A DNA stretch of 64,000 nucleotides from Oscillospiraceae bacterium (GTDB lineage Bacteria; Bacillota; Clostridia; Oscillospirales; Oscillospiraceae): positions 120,089 to 184,088 of the forward strand of contig JAJPYE010000038.1 of the NCBI GenBank assembly GCA_021205095.1, read 5' to 3'. Positions 51,622 through 60,107 of this stretch are shown here, piece after piece. The notes beneath the pieces are model-generated. The model worked only from the letters and a program-made list of their open reading frames with translations, searched no databases and had not been told where the DNA came from. The position numbers were made by a program, and so were the translations under genes. The number at the start of each line of letters is the position of its first letter. The first letter of the stretch is position 1.

Positions 51622-53619
51622 ATGAAGCCTAAATATTCCAACCTTTTGTCACCACTGCAGATAGGGGAGGTCGTTTTAAAAAACCGGCTGGTAGGCAGCG
51701 TCGCTTTGCCACATTACCTGCAGGGGCCGGAGTTGTTTCCCAATGAGCAGGTGATCCAGCATGTTTCCAATATTGCTAAAAATGGAGCGGCCATTGTAGT
51801 GTTCAGCGACTGGTCGAACATGACGCAGAGGCAGGTCGGTAATATCGATGGCCGTCATTTTCCCATGTATGACCTGACGGACGAAAGCGTTTTAAATTAT
51901 CTTTCTCAGTTGGCCGATGCAGTGCATTATTATAACAGCTTAGTGTCTATTCAGCCCAGCTTCTTTAACCCCAAGGGCCTATACATTGTTGATTCACCGG
52001 CCTGCACGCCGGAGGAGGCGGGGCGGTTGGCCAGTGAAAAGCCTGTTTACCGTATGCGCCTGATGACAGGTGAGTTTGGTCAGTGGCGACAGATCACAGA
52101 GGATGAGATCGAGGCCTATACGGATTCCGTCGCTGATCGGATGTTTTTTTACAAAATGCTGGGCTATGACATGTGTACGATCCACATGGCTTACTGTATG
52201 ACCTTTCTGGGGCAATTCCTGTCGCCGCTGACCAATTTCCGCACAGATCAGTTTGGCGGCAGCCTGGAAAATAGAGCCAGGGTTCCATTGTCGCTATTTA
52301 GAAAGATAAAGCAGCGTTGCGGGCAGGGTTTTCTTGTGGAAGTGGAAATCAGCGGACAGGAGGAGCCTGGCGGCCTGACGACAGAGGACATGATTGCTTT
52401 TGGTCGGATGGCAGAGGGCCTGATCGATATTTTCCAGGTTCGAGCAGAGACGATGGATACCGCCCAGCCAGTTCCCTTCAATGCAGCAAAGGGACAATAC
52501 CGAACCATTTCCTTTGCGGAAAAAATGAAAAAGGCTGGTGTACCCCAGAAAATCGAGGTTGTAGGTGGTTACGATGACATCGATGACTCAGAACATTTTC
52601 TTGCACAGGGAAAGACAGACCTGATAGGTCTGGCCCGTTCATTCATTTGTGAGCCGGAATATGTTAAGAAGATTCAGGAAGGGAGAGGCGAGGATATTGT
52701 TCCCTGTATTCGCTGTAACCGATGCCACGGGCTGAATTTAACAGGGCCGTGGATCAGCGTGTGCAGTGTCAATCCTGTGATGGGACTTGCCCACAAAATT
52801 GACCAAATGAATCCCCCAGTGGATCGAGTCAAACGAGTGGCTGTTATCGGCGGCGGCCCTGCCGGGATGAAGGCGGCGCTGGTTGCAGCCCAGCGGGGAC
52901 ATAATGTTACTCTATTTGAAGAAAAGGACGTTTTGGGCGGCCAGCTTTGCCATTCGGATTATTCCGAGATGAAATGGACGATCCGTCGCTATAAGGACTA
53001 TTTAATCCGTCAGCTTGAAAAAAGCACGGTAGATGTGCGGCTGAACACAAAGGCTACGCCGGAGATGATTGAGGCGGAGCAATTTGAGGTGGTTTTGGCG
53101 GCAACAGGCGCCGTGCCAAAGCTGCCCGATATTCCGGGAGCGGATACCGCCGGAGCATGGATGCCTGTTCAGGTCTATGGACATGAAAATGAATTGGGTG
53201 AACGCGTTATCGTTGTGGGAGGCGCTGAGACCGGCTGTGAAACTGCGCTTCATCTGGCGGAACTTGGTCATCAGGTCACACTGCTCTCCTGGCAGGATGC
53301 ACTGGCGAAGGAAGCAACACCTACACATTATCGTGCTGAACTGATCCGCCGAATGACCGAAGAGGAGCGGCTGGAGATTCATATCCAGGCCAGGACTACG
53401 CTGGTAAAACCGGGCAGCGTGACCTACGAGGACAGCACGGGCATCTACCAACTGAAGGCAGATGATATTGTCCTTTGCGGCGGTGTCCGACCGCTGCAGG
53501 ACGAGGCAATGGCTTTTTATGGCAGCGCGGCTGTGTTTGACTATATTGGCGACTGCCGTAAGCCCGGAAATGTTCAGACCTGTACCCGACAGGCATATGC
53601 TGCGGCATCGCAGATATGA
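51622..53619 (+). CDS. Old Yellow Enzyme family oxidoreductase C (divergent active site)
   Basis: 665 residues, same overall plan: TIM barrel, C-x2-C-x2-C (CIRCNRCH) with a fourth Cys, then Rossmann folds (RVAVIGGGPAGMKAALVAAQ; RVIVVGGAETGCETALHLAE). The barrel motif IHMAYCMTFLGQFLSP replaces HxxHGY: the second His is Tyr, the Tyr position is Met/Thr, and one residue is inserted. Proton donation must differ from that of classical OYE enzymes, or the barrel may have another role. It is the last gene of the plus-strand cluster, ending at the terminator near 53850. Confidence 0.85.
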   Translation: MKPKYSNLLSPLQIGEVVLKNRLVGSVALPHYLQGPELFPNEQVIQHVSNIAKNGAAIVVFSDWSNMTQRQVGNIDGRHFPMYDLTDESVLNYLSQLADAVHYYNSLVSIQPSFFNPKGLYIVDSPACTPEEAGRLASEKPVYRMRLMTGEFGQWRQITEDEIEAYTDSVADRMFFYKMLGYDMCTIHMAYCMTFLGQFLSPLTNFRTDQFGGSLENRARVPLSLFRKIKQRCGQGFLVEVEISGQEEPGGLTTEDMIAFGRMAEGLIDIFQVRAETMDTAQPVPFNAAKGQYRTISFAEKMKKAGVPQKIEVVGGYDDIDDSEHFLAQGKTDLIGLARSFICEPEYVKKIQEGRGEDIVPCIRCNRCHGLNLTGPWISVCSVNPVMGLAHKIDQMNPPVDRVKRVAVIGGGPAGMKAALVAAQRGHNVTLFEEKDVLGGQLCHSDYSEMKWTIRRYKDYLIRQLEKSTVDVRLNTKATPEMIEAEQFEVVLAATGAVPKLPDIPGADTAGAWMPVQVYGHENELGERVIVVGGAETGCETALHLAELGHQVTLLSWQDALAKEATPTHYRAELIRRMTEEERLEIHIQARTTLVKPGSVTYEDSTGIYQLKADDIVLCGGVRPLQDEAMAFYGSAAVFDYIGDCRKPGNVQTCTRQAYAAASQI

Positions 53620-53789
53620 ATTTTGCTCAGGGCATTGTTTGCAGACCTGTAAGATGGAATGTTTGCGTTAGAAAAAGGACGCTGCTTTTGCATTTGTCAC
53701 TTGTTCAGGCTGAGTCAATTTTCATATTTCCTGATTATATGGCATCTGTGATAATGATGTTGACGGACATTTTCATTCGGTCAATTATC

Positions 53790-53813
53790 AGGAGGAATTC
53801 GATGTCCAGGTAA
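53790..53813 (+). other. Strong ribosome site with a three-codon frame
   Basis: AGGAGG at 53790-53795, then ATG at 53802, TCC AGG and TAA. A perfect site with only Met-Ser-Arg behind it suggests the severed start of a deleted gene. Confidence 0.35.
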
Positions 53814-53818
53814 ACAAA

Positions 53819-53869
53819 TTAACGGCGTAGCCAGTTAATTTACATGCCCAGTTACGCCGTTAAATTTTT
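53819..53869. terminator. Terminator between convergent operons
   Basis: Perfect 11-bp stem (53819-53829 with 53853-53863), long loop and a T6 tract on the plus strand. The minus strand also has a T-rich flank, so it can serve both OYE C and the small membrane protein. Confidence 0.8.
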
Positions 53870-53956
53870 TATGGATTAAAATGCTCTAAGTTGTACTGGT
53901 TAAGCCTCCGTACTCGTTTGTCAGTTCAGCTAAGAATGATGATTTGAGCCTGTTGA

Positions 53957-54352
53957 TCATTTTCTGTTGTCGGATTCGTCGTCCTTAGGGACTCCGGGTT
54001 TTGGCATGGGAACGGCACCTGGTCCGGCGATACCTCCGGGCATCGGTTGATCTTCCGGCTTTGGCATAGGGACTGCACCTGGTCCGGCAATGCCGCCTGG
54101 CGCTGGATCTACACTGCCGTTTGCCTTGCTTTTTTTGCTGCCGAAAAATATTCCATAGATCAAGGCTACTGTGCCGACCACCAGAATAATAATTGCAATA
54201 GCGAGCTGGGCGCCGGATACCTCTTCTGCAACTGCTTCATCTTCAGCTTCCGCTATCTCACCGGAAGCGGTTGAATCTGCTGTCGCAAGGGCTGGCAATG
54301 ACATGGATAGTATAAACGTGAGGACAAGAAACACGATTAGTAATTTTTTCAT
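53957..54352 (-). CDS. Small membrane-anchored protein with proline/glycine repeats
   Basis: 131 residues. A signal peptide (LIVFLVLTFILSMSLPALA) is followed by ADSTASGEIAEAEDE, like the start of the secreted beta-helix protein, then a membrane helix (AIAIIILVVGTVALIYGIFF) and a basic segment. The tail holds two copies of PGGIAGPGAVPMPKP. The topology suggests that the tail faces the cytoplasm. It lies behind beta-helix C, in the same orientation, 75 bases after it. No known family. Confidence 0.6.
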   Translation of the reverse strand: MKKLLIVFLVLTFILSMSLPALATADSTASGEIAEAEDEAVAEEVSGAQLAIAIIILVVGTVALIYGIFFGSKKSKANGSVDPAPGGIAGPGAVPMPKPEDQPMPGGIAGPGAVPMPKPGVPKDDESDNRK

Positions 54353-54427
54353 GAATTACAGCCTCCATTGTTGCTTTATTATTTTATAAGGATCGTTATA
54401 TAATGGTTTGCCCAGAGGGCAGGAAAT

Positions 54428-56281
54428 TCAGATTTTCTCTATTACAATCTTGCCGACATACTCACCAGCAGTGATAGGTGTGCTGACGCCGTCTACGGTC
54501 ATACGAAGCTCGCTTCCGTCAACTGCTTCTATAACGGCACCTGCGGCGATGGTTAGTTTAGTGATATAGCTCGTACCAGTAACGATCCACCGGCTTTTGC
54601 TGTCCAGCTCAAGGATCACGCCGTTGTTCACAGTCGGCGTAGCCTCCATCGTTACATCGTTTATCTCATGACAGTTATCCGGTGTGATCTCGGTAAGTCC
54701 CTCGCGATAATGAGATGTAGCCGAACTGATAATGCCGGTGACACTTGCTCCGGTGAGTTTCAGCACCAGATTTTTTGGGCCCTTGTTGGCGTCAGGGTCG
54801 CCAAGGTCGGGAGGTTCGGGTGGCTCCACTCCTTCGGGCAGATCGGCCATCATATTCTCCATGATGCTTTCCAGTGTGAAGAGGCCGGTCATGGTATCAT
54901 GGAATCTGCCAATGCTGGAGCCGATACGAGCATTTTTGTAAGCGCGGATATTGGTTGTAGCATTCATTGCATCGCCTACAATATCCGTGTGGATCAGGTG
55001 CATATAAATGTCTTCCTTCTCGCTGTAGGCAGCGAGGTCGCGCCCCTCCTCATAGACATCCTGTATGCCGATAGGAAGTACGTGGTTTTTAGCGCGCTGG
55101 TCGGTGTTTACATCGTCGATCATGTTGATGAATTGCTTATTTTCGGAGGTAATCTGGCAGTTGTCTATTGTCACACTGGTGTGAGAGCCGCGGAATAGGA
55201 AGTTTGCCAGTTTGGTACTCATTTTGGAATCCTTCAGCAGCGCTATCGTACCGCCATCGGAAATGCTGGCAAAGCCAAACCGCCGTCCGATGATTTCTGT
55301 TCCGTTCGTTACGTTTACAAAGCCCTCGCCCTCATCACACATACAAATGATCGGAAAACCGGTCGTTTTTACGATGGTGTGATTGAAGTTGAGAGTGCAG
55401 GGGCCGATGCAGAAGGAACCATAGGAGTAGGTAAGAGGCCCAGTGGCTTCCATATAGCAATCATTGAAGTCGACCTTGATGTCCTTATCCACGCCGTCCA
55501 CAGATACAATGCCCCAGCCGTTGGTTTTCAGACGGCAGTTATTATAGGTGACATGCGCGTTGTCGGCAGTTTGGCAGAGGCGATTTGTGCCGCGAAAGGG
55601 GAGAGCCCATGTAAAGGAGCCAAGCCAGTTAGATTTTGGACTCATGTTTATGATATTGCAGTTATTAACAGTGAGAACGGAATTGCCGCCGGCATGAACG
55701 GCACATCTGGTCACGCCGGATATATTGAAGTCACAGTCGCTGATCTCTACATTGCTATCCCCATGAACCGTGACAGCACAATCCGCCCCGATATAGTCGT
55801 TGAAGCCGAAGCCCTCCAGATCCATTTGGGAATTTCTCACCGCGTAATTTGCGTTGTTGACGATGATGCCGTTGAAGCTGCCGGCAGCGGCAATATAGAT
55901 GCCGTCCGCCGCCTTGTCGGTAACGGTGCCGTCATGGACGGCTTCCATAACTGATTTTTCAGGAACGATCTTATCATTCTCCACGCATATGGCAGAGGCG
56001 AGGACTGCTTGCAGTCGATTCATCTTCATCAGGCTGGCGGGCGGCGCTACGTATTCATCTGATACGACCAGGTCGATATTACCGAAATATTTTCCCGGCT
56101 TCATATCAACTACTGTGCCATTCACGAGCATTGTAACTTTTTTACCTTCCGGTGCGGAGATCTCTGCAAGGTCGCAGATGGTAAATTCATGAAAATGGAC
56201 TGTCTTATCAATGATCCATTTGCACTGGCAAAGGAGTTCTACATCCTTGTCTTGGTTGATATGCTTTGCTTTGTAGCTCAT
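54428..56281 (-). CDS. Cytoplasmic beta-helix protein C with bookend modules
   Basis: 617 residues, no signal peptide. N-terminal CKWIIDKTVHFHEFTICDLA to MKPGKYFGNIDLVV and C-terminal SRWIVTGTSYITKLTIAAGA to ITAGEYVGKIVIEK modules match those of A and B. Rungs include VEISDCDF, LTVNNCNI and VTYNNCRL. It lies between a small membrane protein and another membrane-anchored protein in an operon led by permease 2. Its closest relative here is beta-helix B (NRLCQ-AD, YSYGSFCIG-like against HGYGVFCIG). Confidence 0.76.
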   Translation of the reverse strand: MSYKAKHINQDKDVELLCQCKWIIDKTVHFHEFTICDLAEISAPEGKKVTMLVNGTVVDMKPGKYFGNIDLVVSDEYVAPPASLMKMNRLQAVLASAICVENDKIVPEKSVMEAVHDGTVTDKAADGIYIAAAGSFNGIIVNNANYAVRNSQMDLEGFGFNDYIGADCAVTVHGDSNVEISDCDFNISGVTRCAVHAGGNSVLTVNNCNIINMSPKSNWLGSFTWALPFRGTNRLCQTADNAHVTYNNCRLKTNGWGIVSVDGVDKDIKVDFNDCYMEATGPLTYSYGSFCIGPCTLNFNHTIVKTTGFPIICMCDEGEGFVNVTNGTEIIGRRFGFASISDGGTIALLKDSKMSTKLANFLFRGSHTSVTIDNCQITSENKQFINMIDDVNTDQRAKNHVLPIGIQDVYEEGRDLAAYSEKEDIYMHLIHTDIVGDAMNATTNIRAYKNARIGSSIGRFHDTMTGLFTLESIMENMMADLPEGVEPPEPPDLGDPDANKGPKNLVLKLTGASVTGIISSATSHYREGLTEITPDNCHEINDVTMEATPTVNNGVILELDSKSRWIVTGTSYITKLTIAAGAVIEAVDGSELRMTVDGVSTPITAGEYVGKIVIEKI

Positions 56282-56329
56282 TGTTGCAATTACCTCCAGA
56301 ATTTCAAGATAATGGTAAAGGCTATAGCC

Positions 56330-56617
56330 TTAAAGGAAAATGTAAGCTGATATGAGAAGAAGAGCAGCAATAAATACTGCAGTCAGGACGAAAACAGCAA
56401 ATACTACGCGCCCCTTGCTCTTCGGGGGATTTTTTCGAATATCCAGGAGCATATCTGCGACTACATAGCCGCAAAAGGCCAGTCCCAACAGGTATACGCT
56501 TTCGGTTTTCAGTCCTGCCGATTGCAGCACGCAGAACAGCAGCAATGCAAACGCACAATAGATTGCAGTCGCTTTTTTGGAAATGCAAAATTTTCGAGTG
56601 CCTGAAAACAGTTTCAT
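56330..56617 (-). CDS. Small membrane protein
   Basis: 95 residues with three hydrophobic segments: ATAIYCAFALLLFCVL, VYLLGLAFCGYVVADMLL and VVFAVFVLTAVFIAALLLIS. Separated by 48 bases from the permease before and the beta-helix gene after. Unknown family; could be an accessory subunit of permease 2. Confidence 0.6.
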   Translation of the reverse strand: MKLFSGTRKFCISKKATAIYCAFALLLFCVLQSAGLKTESVYLLGLAFCGYVVADMLLDIRKNPPKSKGRVVFAVFVLTAVFIAALLLISAYIFL

Positions 56618-56665
56618 GCTTGTGCTCCTTTCTGAATCATTTTATAATCACATGTTACAAATACA

Positions 56666-58012
56666 TCAGAATGCGATGCCCAACGCAAGCAGTGCCACAA
56701 ACACGACCATCAGCACAAAGCAAAGCACTACCGTCGTTTTAAAAATAGAGGGGTAGCTTTCCGCGATTGTCGTATCAGAGATCTCTGCCTGCATCTGCAT
56801 TTCAGCGCTGTTGGGCAATGTGTTCAGAACTGTGTTGCCAAGAAGAATGATCGTACCGACGGTGGCTGCGGACAGACCTGCAGAAGCAAAGACCGTTGTA
56901 CCAAGAACTGCGGAAATATAAACTGCCGAGTTGCCCATGAACACCAAAACTATGCTCACGATGCTGAATCCAACAACAGGAGAAAGCGTACTGGCCATGT
57001 TTTCGCAGAGCTGGACGATCAGATTATAGCAGGGCGATATGGTAAGAATACCGGCAAAGATACCTGCAATGGCGTAGTACAGAGGGATGGTCAGGGAACT
57101 GCGGTTCATTTGTTCAATGAACATTGCAAATTTGCCGCGGCCCTTCATCGTCATGTCCCGCAGATCCAGATAGCGCACAAAGAGAATCGCAGCGACGACG
57201 GCGCCGCATGCAATAGAGAGCCATGCAGAGAAATCAAAACCGTTATAGCAGATCAAAACGACAACAATGGGGATGAGAGATACCAGTGCATTAGGCCGTT
57301 TTGTTGGATCATCCTCTACACTCACATGCTGCATATTGCCCATCTCAAAGTGTTCGCCATTTTTCTGATCCTTATGGATCATACGGGCCAACCACAGAGA
57401 AGACAATACAATGAACGCGATCGTCCAGAGAAGCCTTAAGCCGCCATGCGTAGAGGCACTCCACCCATCAACAAACATAGGCAGAATAACATTGAGGGTG
57501 GTGGGGATATAAGGCATCATGATACCGGCGGATACGCCGCAAACCATAACACAGCTTACATATTTTCTTGGAACATCCAATTCCTTGAACATAGTGACTA
57601 CAATGGATAGAATCAGGATCATGACGGCCATGGAATCAACGCCGGTAAGGTTCAGAAGAAGACGTATGACCATGAAGGCTATCAGATATGCGACCAGCTT
57701 AACCCTCTCGTTTTGTATGTTCTTAAAGGGGCGGAAAATTGCAAATGCCAGCGATGCAGCGGCGCCGGATTCGCCATACAGATAACCAAGTATGCCGCCG
57801 GCCAGCCACAGGCCCAAGTAGACTTCCAGCAGAGGACTCACGGCATCGCTGACTGCTGTGGTCCACGCATCGTCAACATTCAATCCGGACGTAAGGGCGA
57901 CGAATACTGTCGCGATCGTACAGGCAAGGGGGAGGTTCAAGCCCTTGTACAATGCCCAGATCATAAAGATACACGCTACTATTGCGCCGATCAAGCTAAC
58001 TATCTCGATCAT
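56666..58012 (-). CDS. Predicted ion-driven permease 2 (GntP-like)
   Basis: 448 residues, the same length as permease 1, with about 12 membrane segments. It begins MIEIVSLIGAIVACIFMIWALYKGL with an ALYKGLNLPLACTI loop that parallels LVYRGMNLPCAILI in permease 1. The second half has TIILLGNTVLNTLPNSAEMQ, comparable to DTLPTNMAFL. It heads the operon with a small membrane protein, beta-helix C and a membrane-anchored protein, and is divergent from regulator 2. Confidence 0.7.
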   Translation of the reverse strand: MIEIVSLIGAIVACIFMIWALYKGLNLPLACTIATVFVALTSGLNVDDAWTTAVSDAVSPLLEVYLGLWLAGGILGYLYGESGAAASLAFAIFRPFKNIQNERVKLVAYLIAFMVIRLLLNLTGVDSMAVMILILSIVVTMFKELDVPRKYVSCVMVCGVSAGIMMPYIPTTLNVILPMFVDGWSASTHGGLRLLWTIAFIVLSSLWLARMIHKDQKNGEHFEMGNMQHVSVEDDPTKRPNALVSLIPIVVVLICYNGFDFSAWLSIACGAVVAAILFVRYLDLRDMTMKGRGKFAMFIEQMNRSSLTIPLYYAIAGIFAGILTISPCYNLIVQLCENMASTLSPVVGFSIVSIVLVFMGNSAVYISAVLGTTVFASAGLSAATVGTIILLGNTVLNTLPNSAEMQMQAEISDTTIAESYPSIFKTTVVLCFVLMVVFVALLALGIAF

Positions 58013-58468
58013 TTCAGTAAGTTCCTTTCTTTTTAGTTTTTCTCTTATTTTGTCTCTGTGCTGCCGATGGCGGTTTTCAGGTGTATGGCGTCAATGACCG
58101 TATGCCTCTGAAAATGCTGCCGTCTGTGAGAAATTTACTACATATGTACATCCCTCCTGATCCTTGCAAAATACACTATCGACCGTAAGCGACATCTGCG
58201 AAATGGCTTATCTATTGATAAACTATAGTTTATATTGTAGTGGAATTAACACGATTTGCAATATTCGATAGGGTGAAATGAATGGGCTCAATTTATTGCA
58301 ATCGGCTAAATATTGCTTGGTTTTCCGGCGATAAGTTATGCAATTTGCTAAACAGAGGGAAGTTGGAATAGCTGTAGATAATCGAAAGAAGATGCTATTT
58401 TATCGGGAGGAATCCTGATACATCATTAGTCGAGGCAATAGACTTATAAATGACTCAAGGAGAGTAAA
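58013..58468. other. Divergent regulatory region between permease 2 and regulator 2
   Basis: 456 bases without a gene. It contains the palindrome at 58218-58233 and several short TTGCAA/GCAAT repeats near 58256-58350, a possible set of regulator sites. No clear consensus promoter was found. Confidence 0.5.
58218..58233. promoter_or_regulatory. Palindrome ATAAACTATAGTTTAT
   Basis: A perfect 16-bp palindrome, 205 bases from permease 2 and 235 from regulator 2. It is AT-rich and differs from the TTGTCCA-type sites, so it is probably recognised by another protein. Confidence 0.4.
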
Positions 58469-60049
58469 ATGCAAGTTTATTATGAACAGATCATCGAACA
58501 ACTACAGCGAAAAAAACGTGTCAGGCTCTTCAATGTCGATCCGGCAGAAAAGCGGCTCCTGATCAACGGTGTCAGGATTTTTCCCGGAGGTGCTGGAAAT
58601 GAGCCATCTAATAGGGAAGCGTATGTTTATCTTTGTGAATATTACCAGTTGATATTAATGCATCCTCAGATACAGCTACCGCCGCTGATCTGTTCAGCCG
58701 CTGACAGCGCAGTTGTAGATCAGATCCTGCTTGAAAACAGAACGCTTGCGATCGTTTATGATACAACGGTTGAAGAGCTGTTTTCCCTTGTTTCTGAAAC
58801 ATTGTATGAATGTGGCTGCAAGTCATCAGAGTTTGTTGACGCTACGCGTTCCTTCCTGAATTGCAGCAGCGTTGACGAGCTGTTGTCCGCTGGATATGAG
58901 TATTTTCACAATCCACTTATGCTTGGCGATTGGACGCAAAAGATTATTGCGCATACGCCGGTGGAGGTTTTTCCGTCATCTCTTTATCGTGCCATTTTGC
59001 AAGGTGGATACATACCGAGGGATAGTAAATGCGGTATAAAAGAAGAGTCCATGTCCTGGAGACCCACTCCTTCAGAGATTGGCACGTTTCCCTTGATGTT
59101 CTTCCGCAAAGAGCTGCTGGTAGGATCTGAACAAGTGGGAACACTTTGTATCCCTGTTTTTAGCGGGCATTTTACAGCGAAGGAGGAATATTTTGCGGAT
59201 CTCCTTGGGAACCTCCTGGCTGTCTATATTCATAAAGGAAACCTTGTGTCTATCCCCCAAAGAGATACGATCATTGAACAGCTTTTGCGTAGCCTGCTGG
59301 ACGGCGTAAAGCATGTGTCGGAAATGCCAAGAGATATAGTCGGCGGTTTTAAAAAGATCTTCTATGTGCTTGTGATAAAGCCATATGATGTCAAGGACAT
59401 AAAACAGCCACTTTATCCAATGGCTCAGATTCTTGCTGCGGCGCTTCCGACTGCCTATGGGATTGTTTTCAAGGACTCGATCATCATACTCGTCAATGAA
59501 GATAAGGAAATAAAAAATCTGACCGAATATTTACAACCTCTGTTGCCAATCATGAGCGAAAACAATATGGTCATGGGGGTCAGCAATCTTTTTTTTACGT
59601 TGGATCAGCTTTATGCATCTGCGTATAAGGCGCAAATCTCAGCCCATATCGGTATGGCGCTTCATCCTGACGAGCGTATCTTCCTGTTTAGCGATTATTA
59701 TATTTATTATCTACTGGATATTGGTATGAAGAACGAATCTACAAGCTGTTTCTGCATGCCAGAGTTTATGCGCCTGGCTGTATACTGCGAGAAAAATAAC
59801 AGTGAGCTTCTGGAAACCTTGCGTATGTATCTAAAATGCGGTCGGAATAAGGCACAGACGGCACGCGAGATGTATAGACATGTTGCTACCATAAAGTATC
59901 GGATCACCCAAATTGAGGAGATCACGGGACTGGATCTGGACAACGATGACAATGCGCTAAAGCTGATGCTTTCCTTCAAGGTTCTGGAGTATGAGAAAGC
60001 TACTATGAAAGCAAAGCCTATCTTTCTTGGCAGTCCGTTTGGAGATTGA
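58469..60049 (+). CDS. PucR-family transcriptional regulator 2
   Basis: 526 residues, homologous to regulator 1 over its whole length: ADLLGNLLAVYI against VELLGNLLAMEL, and LRMYLKCGRNKAQTAREMYRHVATIKYR against LKTYLRCGRNKSQTAKELFLHLNTVKYR. The C-terminal helix-turn-helix is intact. It is divergent from permease 2 and is probably its regulator. AAGGAG precedes ATG. Confidence 0.87.
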   Translation: MQVYYEQIIEQLQRKKRVRLFNVDPAEKRLLINGVRIFPGGAGNEPSNREAYVYLCEYYQLILMHPQIQLPPLICSAADSAVVDQILLENRTLAIVYDTTVEELFSLVSETLYECGCKSSEFVDATRSFLNCSSVDELLSAGYEYFHNPLMLGDWTQKIIAHTPVEVFPSSLYRAILQGGYIPRDSKCGIKEESMSWRPTPSEIGTFPLMFFRKELLVGSEQVGTLCIPVFSGHFTAKEEYFADLLGNLLAVYIHKGNLVSIPQRDTIIEQLLRSLLDGVKHVSEMPRDIVGGFKKIFYVLVIKPYDVKDIKQPLYPMAQILAAALPTAYGIVFKDSIIILVNEDKEIKNLTEYLQPLLPIMSENNMVMGVSNLFFTLDQLYASAYKAQISAHIGMALHPDERIFLFSDYYIYYLLDIGMKNESTSCFCMPEFMRLAVYCEKNNSELLETLRMYLKCGRNKAQTAREMYRHVATIKYRITQIEEITGLDLDNDDNALKLMLSFKVLEYEKATMKAKPIFLGSPFGD

Positions 60050-60059
60050 CTAAGCAAAC

Positions 60060-60107
60060 GACAAACCAGGGACAGACGCCCATTAAGGTGCCTGTCCCTG
60101 GTTTGTC
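60060..60107 (+). terminator. Terminator after regulator 2
   Basis: A perfect 16-bp stem (60060-60075 with 60092-60107) and a 16-base loop, followed by AT-rich sequence without a T tract. A second hairpin is at 60206-60242. Confidence 0.65.

Larger units (their letters stand above)
53620..53956. other. Intergenic region between convergent clusters
   Basis: 337 bases. No real gene is seen. It contains an AGGAGG followed by a three-codon frame, and a bidirectional terminator near 53819-53869. Confidence 0.5.

Noticed and set aside
15910..60049. Bacterial microcompartment
   Set aside because: No shell protein (BMC hexamer or pentamer) or encapsulation peptide was recognised. The beta-helix proteins are unrelated to shell proteins as far as can be judged.
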